From Tubiluchus corallicola (Eukaryota > Priapulida > Priapulimorpha > Priapulimorphida > Tubiluchidae), in NCBI GenBank assembly GCA_030141605.1, contig JAQGDQ010000483.1, positions 105,670-169,669 of the forward strand: a stretch of DNA of 64,000 bases, given 5' to 3'. Under the pieces are notes generated by a model. That model did not search any database. It saw nothing but the letters and a program-made list of their open reading frames with translations, and had not been told where the DNA came from. This document shows, in pieces, positions 1-12,300 of the stretch. Numbering within the stretch: position 1 is the stretch's first letter; each line of letters opens with the position of its first letter. Made by a program: the position numbers and the translations under genes.

Positions 1-80
1 TATAACTGTGGTGACTTAAACGCGTTTTCAGAAAGTTTTTTAATGTAAAATATCGTCTGCGTGCATGAGATGACTTAAAC

Positions 81-341
81 ATGTTTTTCGATGACATTTT
101 TCTGGCCGGATCCGTTGAGGACCCGTTTGGGGCGTGTCTGATGAGCAGACTGCATGGGTATAGTTACCCTTGTATGACTCGTCCAAAGAGCTTTTACGAA
201 AATGTCGATGATGACGACGATGGCGATTTTGTGCTTATTGAGTTGCCAAGTATCGATGAGGTGATTGATGACTACAACTGCTATAACGGGACGGGTATGT
301 GGCTAATGACCTTCTTTTACTGTGCTCTGACTTCTAAGTAA
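81..341 (+). CDS. Unrecognised short ORF, acidic, possible coding exon
   Basis: An ATG-initiated frame of 86 codons. Its middle has a run of five Asp followed by G-D-F-V-L-I-E-L-P, which looks like an LC3-interacting region (an acidic stretch before an aromatic-x-x-aliphatic core). TP53INP/DOR proteins carry a similar acidic stretch plus core near the N-terminus, but I see none of their other conserved blocks. A possible donor (GGTATGTG around 296) lies before the in-frame stop, so this could be an exon running only to about 295, with the downstream tandem array in an intron. The codon composition is GC-richer than the flanks. No family assignment is made, and it may also be a chance ORF. Confidence 0.3.
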   Translation: MFFDDIFLAGSVEDPFGACLMSRLHGYSYPCMTRPKSFYENVDDDDDGDFVLIELPSIDEVIDDYNCYNGTGMWLMTFFYCALTSK

Positions 342-364
342 CTTCTAGAGTCAGCTATCTGGGA

Positions 365-956
365 AAATTTCTGACAGCAGATATGCAACAATGGCTTCTG
401 ACGTCAGATATGAAGCACTAATTTCTGACGTCATGTATAAAGCACTGATTTCTGGCGTCAGATATGAAGCATTAATAGTGACATCAGATGTGCAGCAATG
501 GTTTCTGACGTCAGATGTGATGCACTAATTTCTGACGTCATGTATAAGCACTAATTTCTGACGTCAGATATGAAGCACTAATTTCTAACGTCATATATGA
601 TGCATCAATTTCTGACGTCAGATATGAAGCACTAATTTATGGCGTCAAATGTCAAATACTAATTTTTTGCGGTACATATTAAGCACTAATTTCTGATGTC
701 ATACATAAAGCACTAATTTCTTTCGTCATATACAAAACACTAATTACTGATGTCATACATAAAGCACTGATTTTTGGCGTCATAATTATATAAAGCACTA
801 ATTTCTGACAGCAGATATGCAACAATGACTTCTGACGTCAGATATGAAGCACTAATTTCTGATGTCATATGTGATACACTAATTTCTGACGTCATGTATA
901 AAGCACTGATTTCTGGCGTCAGATATGAAGCATTAATTGTGACATCAGATGTGCAA
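365..956. repeat. 27-bp tandem array carrying CRE palindromes
   Basis: About 22 diverged copies of a roughly 27-bp unit whose consensus is close to TTTCTGACGTCAGATATGAA followed by GCACTAA. Eight units retain the perfect palindrome TGACGTCA (for example near 399, 426, 505, 532, 557, 611, 832 and 883), the consensus site for CREB/ATF proteins. Other units carry single changes such as TGGCGTCA, TGATGTCA and TGACATCA. There is a higher-order pattern: the unit series starting near 365 (a variant with CTGACAGCAG and GCAACAATG) recurs in the same order from about 803 to 956. It could be a minisatellite with no function or a cluster of binding sites. Confidence 0.9.
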
Positions 957-2948
957 TTAATAAAATAATGTGCAGGAGTCTTGACGAAATAAGATGAAAT
1001 TGCCTTCCTGGTTATTCTTGTTTAATACAAACGCATGCTAGGAAACCACAGTTTGACTTGTCGATTTTTTTATTAGAAACATTATTGGGGCTTTAATTAG
1101 ATACGCTGGTTAACTACCCGATTTTCGACTACCTCAAGCGCCTTTTTCATACGTCTTACGCAAATGCTGATTGCGTGCCTATACGTAGCGTATTAAACTC
1201 TCAAGGGTGGACAAAAAGTAGTTATTTCCTACGCTGCGGATTAACAGATTTTCCTAAACGAGCCAGCGCGTCACTTAGGTCATTGACTTCTGTTCTTTTT
1301 TTGTTTTTGTGCGTCGGATTTCCGGGTTTTATCGATTTGTACTCGTTAGTGCAGCTGTTGTCCGGTGTGAATCAAAGTAAAAAAGGCAAAACTCGTGTTC
1401 TCACTGTTCACTACAGAAAAAAGAAAGTGTGGAGATGTTATGAAGAAAATAAGGAAAATAATTTGCTTTAAATAAATGCGAAGAGAATCTTTTATAGTGC
1501 TCACTGGCATCGTGACGTTTGCGCATGCGCCTTACGCCTGCTGATTAAAAAAACTTCAATGACTAACCCACTGAAATATTTCGTTTTACGTTGCTTTTCT
1601 CGCCTGACTGCAGTCATTATTTTCTCTGTTTATCGAGTCATTGTTAAAAGCTAACAAAACCTTGAGTTTAACAGCTCAGCCCCGAGGGTCTTCGTACAAA
1701 AATGGCTTTTAAACCTTTTAACGTTTCTCTGTTATCTGTTGTGTTTCTAACTGATCCCTAAACTGCTTAGCAATGAGTCAAGTACTCTACCGGGCCAAGT
1801 TTGTGTGTAAACCTTTGCAGTTTATTTTTATTTGAACGCTCTTCAAATGTTATGTGAGGAAAACGGGCTCAGTCAAGCCATTAAAATACGAATTATGGCG
1901 CGCTTTGGTGCATTTTGGTGTAAAACAATTTGGAGGGCAAATTAGGCAATGTTGTCTTACAACAGGGTAAATTATGCTCTGTCCTTAAATATTGTTTTAA
2001 TTTTACTCGTAAGTGTGCCGTGCTCACATTATATTTTGTAAGCGCCGCCTACATTCTATTCAGAAATTTCAGGAGAAGTTGTTTTGTTTAAACTTTCAGC
2101 TCGAACACTATATTAAATTGTAATATTGATATTCATATAATACGTACTCAGAATTAAAACAATAATTGAAGCTCTGACGCAACGGATTCTGATTGGCTAC
2201 GTAATCTGTCTCGTCTGAATTCAACCTAAACGTTTTTGGAGCAACGACAACATTCTTGGAGATGGGGATTTTCAGTCTTTCAAATGAGAAAATTGTGTCA
2301 TGCAGTCTTAATCTTTGACTCCATTCAACGGAAATTTGGTTTTAACATCTACTTCAAACTTCTCTGAAGTTGATGTTGGACTTTGAAGTATTTAAAAGTC
2401 TACCATCCACTTACCGGTCCACTGTAGTAGGTTCAAGTATTGTTACTTGTTCAAATAAATGTTAAAAACTGAAACCATTTTGGGGGGCGAATGGCGTGTT
2501 TAACAAGTACGTTTGCTGTATTTGATAGGTTTAAGGTGTTGATAAATGTTGATAAGTATTGATAGGTTAAGATGTTCTGGGGGTAGAAACGTCAGCTGCA
2601 CAGTGAGTAGAGAAGTCAACTCCAGAGTGTATAAGGTCATTGTCATGCAGTCTGATGCAGAAAGGGATGGGTTTACTGCTACCCATGTGCATCAAGCGCA
2701 AAAAACAATCTTGATAGTTCAGCGCAAATATTTACATTGGTTACACTTTTTGCACTTCACAAACCAGCACCAATGGCATTTGCATGACGTCATCCCTGTG
2801 TTGGTTGACGAATGATGATCCTTTAAGGTCTGATGTAGTGTCTTGCAGTAGGTCAGTGCGAGAAGGCTGCTATGGTTCTAACTGTGACGTTGTTGTACTG
2901 CAAAAGTTCATGTATGTGTAGGTTAACAGTGATTACTAGAAAACGTTC
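957..2948. other. AT-rich interval, no gene recognised
   Basis: I see no recognisable protein domain, RNA gene or repeat boundary here. Open frames at 1175-1471 and 2546-2815 show no family resemblance and look like chance frames. Confidence 0.5.
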
Positions 2949-3090
2949 TGAAATTGATGGGTACATATACGCTGATGACATGGTCCTGTTAGCTCTACCG
3001 GCAGCAGCAACAGACCCATCTTTGTTTCTGAATAACTGTGATAACCCGGCTCAGTTTAACCACACTGCCCGTGAAATAACACGTACCTGA
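2949..3090 (+). pseudogene. Relic of a non-LTR retrotransposon reverse transcriptase
   Basis: The plus-strand frame contains G-Y-I-Y-A-D-D-M-V-L-L-A followed by a leucine-containing helix-like stretch. This is the classic RT palm motif C (YADDMVLLA) of LINE elements. The frame stops shortly after (3088-3090), and I cannot follow recognisable RT sequence on either side, so it is a small decayed fragment. The rest of the 2872-3090 frame has no clear RT similarity. Confidence 0.5.
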
Positions 3091-6000
3091 TTCATTTTTA
3101 TTATAGCCTGCGATTCGTACGAGCCTTAACACGGTACTGCAAATAATCTTGTTTCGAAACGTCGAGTTTTATTAGGACTGGTTTTACCTGCTTATTACGG
3201 CGGTTTGGTGGAGGTGTCTCCTCTCGCCACTGTCTCATTTGCTTTGGTGTTGATGGTTATTATTGTTTCTTCATGTAGCTGTGTTCACCTGTCATCTACT
3301 TCCGCTGAGACAGGGGTCACAGATGTGAACTTGAGTGACGTCGGGTTGTACAAGCTGGGACACACTCGTCTAGCAAGCTGATACCATTCTTTCTCTGTTT
3401 AAGGCACAGTCTGTGGCATTTTACTTGAGCATTGTTCCTGCACGGAGTCTGTACTTTATTCTTGGAACTGGATCGAGTGGTGATGAATAAAACTGTTTTG
3501 TTTTAAATTTTGGCTTCGACGCTTTTGGATGCTAATTACAGTTTGAAGCTGAAAGCTAGAAATCATCCATTGGTAATGACAGATAATGGTTTTCTGGGTT
3601 CTCGTTAGTTTTGCGTAAGAGATTTGTTGTTTTCAAAGCATTTACAATTGTGAGCCACTGTGTGAAGCATATAAAGCATATAAACATATAAAGTTGGTGG
3701 AGACGTTGGCACTTTTTGTAATGGTGGTGACTGCAAGACGGTGACAATGTGGTGTTGAAATACACGAAACCGTTTGTGGCTGATAGTTTGAGTCTTCAAA
3801 ACATTGAGTCAAAACGTTTCAGTCTTCAAGCTTTTTTACCTGTACCAGTACTCTGGTTTGTTGCCTCTGACAGCAGTCAGTGACGGCATTAACGGTTCCT
3901 GTTGCTGACGGTGGTGCCAGAGAAAAAATTATTTTTGGATACCTATTAACATCAAGTGGGCTTAGCTGGACAAGTTTCTTACATTCAAAATTCAAGCGTT
4001 CAATGCACTGCATCTGAGCGGTATTGACTATCCTTGGTTATGGGGTAATGAATGGAACCTACGACTGCAGTAACGTAACACTTTGCTGTGGCCTGGTGAA
4101 GCTTTTTAACTACAAACCTGTATAATTCAAGCGCCATTCCTTTGTCATCTTAAGCGCTCACTTTAGCAAAGGCGCTGACATAGCTTGGTGACAATAATGA
4201 CGGGCACACTAGTAAAGACGAAGCGGCGAAAGCGACCAAAATTGAAGCAGCTGATACCCATTGTATGCAATACAATATGGACGACAAGAAAGATTGTCAT
4301 TGCCAGTTTTGGTAAGAAGAAATACGTAGTGAATACTGCAGATTCAATCAAAGGTATATAGTATATACTTTTACGTATTCAATCCTTGTGGTGCAATTGT
4401 ACAATTGATGTTTAGTCCTTTTGATGCCATCATCATGATATTGCGTATTGTTCCTTACCATGTATATGTGATTCTATCCGCCTATTGATTTAACATGAGA
4501 ATGGAATGGGTCTTACGGGGAGTGTCTATGTAACAGAGGCAACACTTTTGAAACTGCAAATTTCAAATACTTCATGTAGAATACACTTGCATTATATTAT
4601 TGCATGTGTTGGGCTATTGATCTTTCAAAAGGAACTTTGCATCTGACTCGCATTTGCATTTGAATGGCAACAGCGACGACGATGATGCTGATGACATTGA
4701 TGGCAACAGCGGCGGATTGTCCCTATTATATTTCTTATCGAAAATAATACGAAGATTAACTAAATATTTCACGATATTTAATTAAAATCTTCTAATTAGC
4801 AAAGCCATAATACTACGTGCTTCGCATTCCACCGCTTCACGGAGAAAGCGGTTAATGATTTTCTCCTGTTCTTGTAAACTATTAACCTCCCACGTTCAAA
4901 CATTCCTGCACTAAGACGCTAACTTCTACAGCTAGAGTTAAATTAATTTATGCTCCTGTTAATTACTGAAATATTCTTTTCACTGTTGTAAATTCTGTTA
5001 TAGCCTTATTTGAGGGCAATGGTGTTCACTTGCAGGCGACATGTAGTATTTTATACTCAGAACTTTTGTACTTTGAAACACAAGAAAACCTTCCACTTAC
5101 TCAAAGCTTTAAAAATTCGTTTTGAAATTTTGTCACTTACATACTGCGTTTTTACATACAGTGATTATACAGCAGCAACACTGTATAAAACTTGTGAGTT
5201 TAAACTCTCGCGATTACCGTTAGACGCAGCCAATTTGACCACAGGTCAAATGAAACGAGTTTAGGTAACTCGATTGACCATTTGAAACGAGCTTAGATAA
5301 CGTTGTGTAAACTTTGAAAAAATAATCAGAGCATTCGTAGCGCACACGCCACTAATTGAGTAAAATTTTAAATTACTGTATCTTGTGGATAAGATTAAAA
5401 ATTTGTTTTTGGTTTGTGAGTGGTGCACCCTGGAGGGTGAGTCAACTACAATTTAACAATTCGTGAAAGCGTTTTAAGGAATTAGTCATTTCTTTTCTAG
5501 TTACGTAAGTCTTTCAACCAGGTAAGCGAAATGCTAAGTAACATAACTTTGCATGGAAAGTTTTTTAGGAAATGTTTTAACATTGCCTTTTCTTCCTCTG
5601 ATTTACGCTTGCGTAGGTGACGTCATGTAATGGCGACTTCGGAACTCCGGTATTGCGGGAGATTTAAAATGAAAACAAACGAAAATTCTTTTTAGCGCGA
5701 GCGAGGCTATTTTTCCGAAACCTACTTCTGGTACCCAGAGGGGGGTGTTAAAGAAAGTGTTATTCGCAATTAACTTTATGATAGCGAATTCAACACGTCA
5801 ACATATTCAGAAAGCGAAAAGACCCGTGAGTCTGACACTTAATGAAAATAGATATTGTAGTTTATTGACGAACGGCACAAAACAATATACAATGCAATGT
5901 ACATAAAAAATCACACACTTGGGTATAATGGACCACTCGTTAAGTTCCAAATGAGTGTAGGGTTTGAGCGGTCAACTTTCCTCATCGAGTAAGTTTCTCT

Positions 6001-6500
6001 AAGGCGCCCTTTATCGAACTTGGCCATTTAAATCCCCCAGAATACAACAGTAATTACAGTAAAACCTATAAGGTGTGCTCTGCACGGATTACTCAAAGCT
6101 AATCATCGTGCAAAAAAGAAATAGAAAACTGTGACTACAACTGTATTTCATCCGTGGTTTGGTTACAACAGTGTGACCACTAATGGTCATCGTGGACTGT
6201 GACGGTAACGTTAGTGTGGATTGCGGGTTTAGTGTTATAATACAACATAGAAAATGGACCGTGCATCATTTTATTAATTTGTCGGTTGAATCTAGCGTTT
6301 GTTTAAATATGCAAATTCATATGTTAAAGCAGCATAATCCAGCGAATAAAACGCTTACAACGCAAACATACGCCATTACGTATAGTTTATGGTTTGCAAA
6401 TATTGTTCTTATTAACAAAAATAATCTGAGAGCACGTAGCTATGTACGTTCAGGATTGCTTTGCTGTTTTTCTGAGGTTTTGTTAGCTCACTGACTTCGA
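3091..6500. other. Gene-poor interval
   Basis: Nothing is recognised with confidence. A short ORF at 4197-4358 encodes a strongly basic 53-residue peptide (K-T-K-R-R-K-R-P-K near its start). A possible donor (AAAGGTATAT) sits just before its stop. It could be a first exon or chance. A simple GAC/GAT-rich patch lies near 4670-4715. Confidence 0.4.
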
Positions 6501-6590
6501 GGGAATATGGTGAAAAGATCTGGGAAAGCGCTTATAAGTTTCTCCAATGAGTTGCGGGGTTCGAATCTGACAATGTGCCAAAAACAAGAA
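6501..6590 (+). repeat. tRNA-like relic (probable tRNA-derived SINE or pseudo-tRNA)
   Basis: A perfect RNA polymerase III B-box type sequence GGTTCGAATC lies at 6558-6567. It is preceded by AAAGCGCTTATAAGTTTCTCC and then AATGAGTTGCGGG, an arrangement resembling the D-arm-to-T-arm part of a tRNA. I cannot close an acceptor stem, and the A box is poor, so it is not called a functional tRNA. Confidence 0.35.
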
Positions 6591-9216
6591 TTTTTAGCCT
6601 GATGTTTTTGCTTCCACGAGTAAGTAATTTCATTCGAAAATGGAAAGAAAAGCCTAAAAATAGCTACTCGTCCAATTGTTACGCAATCTTCCAGGAAAAA
6701 TTCACCAGGTACAGGTCCTATGTTTGCATACATTGTTTACTCCCACACGCACGCGCACTCTCACTCACGTCTTACCACATACAAGTTCACATCTCACGCG
6801 CAGGCGCAGACGTAAGAAAATAAAAACCAAGTATAGCGCTTAAATTTAAAACGAAACTCGAACGGCTGAACTGCTGTGAATTCTGAATTTAGGCCAAGCG
6901 AAAGTGGCTCCCCCACTGAAAACAAGTTTGCAGATCAGTATCAGTTTTAATACGAATTATTAATCTGACTGGAATAGAAGTAGCTTATTTCCCAGGTACC
7001 AGACCCGCAGGGGGTTCTCTCTGCTCAGAGGTCAAGACATGGAAGATTCTATTGCCAGGTCAGATTGCTGTGATTTAAACTTGTACCGCTTGATAATCTT
7101 GAAGGATTAAAAGCCGATAATCTCTAGGGATTAGCACCTGTCTGAGTTTACATTGTTACACATAGTGTAGCAATGCCTGTACTCTGAAATAACAAACATT
7201 AAAGAATAATTTTAGTGAGAAGGTAAATAAAAAATAGAAAATAAAAATGCCAATGACAATCGAAAGAAAGAATTTCTCGTTTTCTGCTTCTTAAACAAAC
7301 TTTCTTGCTGTCGCGGTTTGCCTTTCTCATTTTGTCACTGACACGGTCGTTTTGACTCTTTCGGGTATTAACTGCGTCCCTTAGTTTAAAGAGAATCTAC
7401 CACAGGAAATGAGCTATGAAGTTAGCGTCGTTTCCTCGCTTGGTTCCGCTAGCAAGACATTTAAATAAAAGCGGATTAGAGCTTGTTATTAATGTGGCGT
7501 CTATCGGATCATTATAAGCTCTTATTTTTGCTGGGTTATAAGGCCAAATTTAGGGATATGCAGAGAAATCCTCTGGCACTAATTATTATTAACTGAAAAT
7601 ATTTAGCCTCTCTTAGTTCTTCGTGTGGAAGAATTAAAGAAATTCTTTATGCTTTAATAATCAGGGTACCCTGTGTTCTAATTGCACAGTGTACCTAATG
7701 AGCTGATTAGCCGAGTTAACTTAATTATTCGCTCTGTTTAGCATTTCCCGCCCTTTTTGCTTTGAATCAGGGCAATCAGTAACGATGTTTTTTTTTCATT
7801 TTAAAAACTACAAGTAGCTATGTTTTCTTAGAACTAATGTTTGGTAACAGAATAGTAGAAATAAATTGAGGGCTATATAGCGTATCTTTAACGTAAGCTT
7901 ATTGTGCCTGAACAGAAAATAAGCGATCCTGTTTAATTTTATGATGAAGAGAAAAATTTAAATAAATTGTGAGCAATACGGCATATCTTTGGTCATCTTC
8001 TCCTGTGCATTAACTATATTTTGTCAAAAGTCTATTGTGTGATAAGAAAGGAAACGCACAATTCTGTCAATTTCGTTAGTAAAAATGCTCTTTTTCTTCT
8101 CCCATACAATGTGATGTACAATAATAACAGGGATCATTTGCCAAATTAAATTCAATTGCACGTGTGCAATCGTCGCTGAATTAGCTCGGTGCGTCTTTGT
8201 TCGTGAAAAATCGCTATCCCGTTAGTAATCCTGGATCGGGAAGCGGTCATGCGGGTATCAGCCAGGGCTGATCTTAGAAAATGCAAAACGAGAATTTAGA
8301 TCGCAGTGGTTATCTGATCCGAGTTTGAAGAGGGCGCAGTGTTTCGAAGATGGTTACCCTTCGTGGTTCCGCCCCCAGCATCGCAGGATATACATTGTTA
8401 AAAGAACTCTTCAATGAGATGTATATTGTATGAAAGATAATGGTTTTACTAGCATAAGTGGATAATGCGACCTCAGTATTTGATAAATTAAGTAAAACGA
8501 AGTGAAAGTGATCAGTGCTTGGCTTACTTTGGTGGAGATTTGTCGTTTTCGTTGTCGTTGTCCAAAGTGTCAGTGGCGAGAACAGTGCAATGTTTTCATG
8601 GTGTGAGTTTTGTTCTTACTCATATGTGTGTGAAAGTGTGTAAAGCTAGATACAGACAAGATTTAGAGTTGAGGTACCCTTACTGACATGTCCCAGTATG
8701 GTTTCTGGACATGTTCTTGTGTTAATGCAAGTTTCAGTTGTTGCATTGATGAGGTTAACCAGATATCAAAGCGAATGCCGTCAAATGTTATCTAAAATTT
8801 GAAACCTTAAAACTTTTACTAGGTTTGGTTCACTAGCTAATTAATCTTTTAGATTACCTTGCACCATGGGCGAATACCAATAAAATTCGCAATCTCAAAA
8901 ACAATATCTTGGTTGGAGCAACAGACATTGAGGCTTTAGGAAAAGTCTGTGGCTTGTCAAACCCTAACATCTAACCTCTAAGAGCAATGCATATACTGAC
9001 GTATGCAGATTTACCGCAAAGGAGGTTTAGGAATGCAACTCTAAATTGCAGGGAAGGTGGTTCCTGGGTCATAGAGGCTGACAGGAGTGCTTGAGTTGCC
9101 AGATGATTGTACAATGTGTATAATGCTATCCACACATGCGCAGAGAAAATTGGTAGCGTGCATCGAACAATACTTCTAGTATCGAATGTAGTTTCTGTAT
9201 TGTGTAACAAGGCGCC
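6591..9216. other. Gene-poor interval
   Basis: AT-rich sequence with no coding exon, RNA gene or repeat that I recognise. Confidence 0.4.
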
Positions 9217-9310
9217 CATTGTTCTCTCTCTCCCTCTCCCTCTCCCCTCTCTCCCTCTCTCTCTCTCCTCCCTCTTCTCTCTCTCTCCTTCCCCCCTCTC
9301 TCTCTCCTTA
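9217..9310. repeat. CT-rich microsatellite
   Basis: About 90 bp composed almost only of C and T on the plus strand, mainly CTCTCCCTCTCC-like units. It is simple-sequence DNA. The ORF that crosses it (Leu/Ser/Pro repeats) is an artefact of composition. Confidence 0.9.
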
Positions 9311-12300
9311 GCTTCTAAAATTTAGCGTCCTCTACTGTGTAGTATCATACATTCAACCTCTCTATTTTTCTCGTACTCACATCCTAAGGGCAGCATTCTT
9401 ACTTATGGATTTTCCTAGTGTGCGTTTTTTCCTCGCAGCTTCTTTATTAAGAGTCATTGCTCTCCATCTGCACACTAATGAGTGTCGCTTATATAGAATA
9501 TGTTTATTCGTCTATGGTAGAATTCATTGGTGACGTTTCGTCTGGCTTCATGTGCATGCTGTACATTGCAGGGCGCTGTAATTAATCACTCTTACTGGGC
9601 TTCAGTGAGTACCCAATATTGAATATAGGCCTATATAGAGTTGTCTGGCGAGTGGGGGCGGTGGAATGTATTTCAAAATGGCTTCCTACATTTGCTTGTC
9701 CTGCATTCATTTTTATGCAGCCATTGTTACGGTATATAGCATGCGTAAGCCTTTACATTTACATAAGTTATTTTGTAATGTCTTATAGGTTATAGCTTCC
9801 CGTTTTTATGTTTTTGTGAAATGTTCCTGCTGCTAGCGTTTAATGGAAAGCTTTCTAAGATCATTTCTCGCCCATTCGTCTGAATCCTCTTCTTTTACAA
9901 ACCCACCAGGCACCCGCCTGTTTCACGCGTTATTGATTTAGGGTCGTGTCACATCGATTTATTGATAATGTACGCTTGAAGGTGTTACTGCACAGGGTAT
10001 TAAATCAATAATCTTTGTTTATGCAGATAAGTAAGACTGGCTGAAACCATTTATGTAGGATGAGAATGCTGCATATTATATAAGTGGAATCAACCATTTC
10101 GTCGTTTTTCACAAGAACTGCTTTTATTTGAACATCATTAGGGGTGAATCATTGCTTATGCATTAAGCTAGTAAATAGATTAGAAAAAATTCAGTTATAT
10201 GGATTTTGAATATCACCTCTTATTTTTCAGAACATCCTATCTGAGAAAAGCAGCTTTCTCTCCCGATTTCACTTATTTGCAAGTTTATAATTTAAAGAGT
10301 GCTAACACGCTATCAACTCTTGCCGTCAAACTACTGGCGTGTAGTGAAAGAAGTCATACGCGCCACGCGCAAACGCGGTTGATAAACATACCAAACTTTT
10401 TTTTAAATTTGGTAGAACTATAAAGATTAGCAATTGTGGCAGGCTGAACGCGTTTGAGGAAAGGCGTGGAGTGACAAATCACCAACTGAAATCGTTCTGG
10501 AAGGAAAATGTTGTCGACAATTTTTCTGTGATGAGCACTTATGTTTATTTGAGCGAGCTAATTATTAGTTAGATGTAAAAATGTAATAAACCATCAAATA
10601 CTCTAGTCCTGGCTCTGATAAAGTAGTTTTTCTTCTCACAATATCAGTGCGCAGTTGGACTGAAATTCTTTCCCGCCTTTGGAGTAGTTAGTCCCTCGTA
10701 ACAATGGCATCTCCTGTAGTTAATTGGCTGATTGACTCCTCCTACACCTGTCCGAGTACCTATTTACTCATTAAACGTCTTTGTTCCAGGTGTTTTTGTT
10801 TTCATCCTCAACTTCCTGGTCACCATTGAAACCCTCTGATGCGGAAACCATTGCAGTTATGTGACTTATAATTAGCTCTTACTCACTGTTTATCTAGTTC
10901 ACACTTGAAAATATTCTGAATTTATTGACAGCGATAGCTGGGACCGTGAATTTCTGTAACAAAAAGAATTAGGCTGTGCGCTTTCTTTATTGTAATGGTG
11001 GATGTGATGGTGGATCGAATACTGTCGTAGGCACTTTTTCTCTTTTTTACCGTAATAGCTTTGAGTAATCCTTGCAGAACGGACTGTGTAGGTGTTACTG
11101 TTATTACTGTTGTATTTTGTGGGATCTAAATGGGCAAGTTCGGTAAAGGGGCGCTTTAGGGAAACTTGCTCAGTAGATTAGGTAGGTATGGCCGCCCAAT
11201 CCCTGCACACTTGGAATTTAACGACTGGTCCGTTTGACTTTGACGAGTTTATTTTCGTAAGTAAAAATAAAAATCTTTTTAGCAGAAGTAAACGTGGCCT
11301 ACCCTTATTTAACCTACCTATTGTTTGACACCTCCTCATTGATAGTAATGGTTTAGGTGTTAAATCCTATTTAAAGTCACATTGCTGTCTAAAGAAGAGC
11401 TTAGTCTTGTAATCATGAGTCATGAGCTAATGTGCTAGAGAAACAGATACTGCTAATTAACAAAAAAGAACCTCTTGTGGGCAACGCGTGGGGTCTCCCT
11501 CTTTTGTTTATTGCAGCAGTTCCATTTACGAGTTAGTTTATCCCCCTTAATGTCCGTCAGAGAGACAATAGAAAGTGACACTCTGATGACAGTTCATACT
11601 GCCCAAACCTCCTCCCGTTGCTATGGTGATGGAATCCTGGCGTAATTACCCATATCCAGAGTGTAACGTGAATGAAATGGCCTGACTAAAGAAGTGAGAA
11701 GTCAAGCTAGGTGAGGTCACTGTGGTCAGCTAATGTCCAGTGGGAGGTGATAATGCAGCTGCTCTGCCACTTATCCTTTCATGTAACATTGTTAATTGTG
11801 AAGTGAGATTCCAAGAGAAGGACGTACTAATGTAAGTACAGTTGTTGTTGTTTTCGAATTGATTCACGTGATAACTTATCGGATGTGACGGTAAGAGAAG
11901 TTCCAGGGTTGCCTTACGAGAAATCATTTTGTGTCACCTGATTGCAGTTGATCAAGAGTTGTGTGTGACTCGTGTTTTCGGGCTATAGAGCTTTCTGGGC
12001 TAGGAGTATTTCTACTTAAGATCTATACAACTACCAAAAATACAACGTAAGTAAAATCAAGGTAGTTTGCATCATTCAAAACACTCCGAGGTCACATTAG
12101 AGTGAAATATTCGTTTCTAAAACATTTTTGCTCTTTATACGTGTTAGAGAACTTGAAAACCATTACTAAGCAGCTAGAGTTTTTTCTCTATTTAATAGTA
12201 CATCATAAACTCTGTATTGTGGTACAAACAAGGTATTATGGGAGTTCATATAAAAGTTTATAAATCTGTAGCTTTGTTAGTAGTGCATGTAGTATTCACT

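Noticed and set aside
365-956. CRISPR-like array
   Set aside because: Units are directly adjacent without unique spacers and the genome is clearly animal.
6501-6590. Functional tRNA gene
   Set aside because: The B box is perfect but no acceptor stem or proper A box can be formed; kept only as a relic.
9107-9325. Leu/Ser/Pro-rich ORF
   Set aside because: It is the translation of a CT microsatellite.
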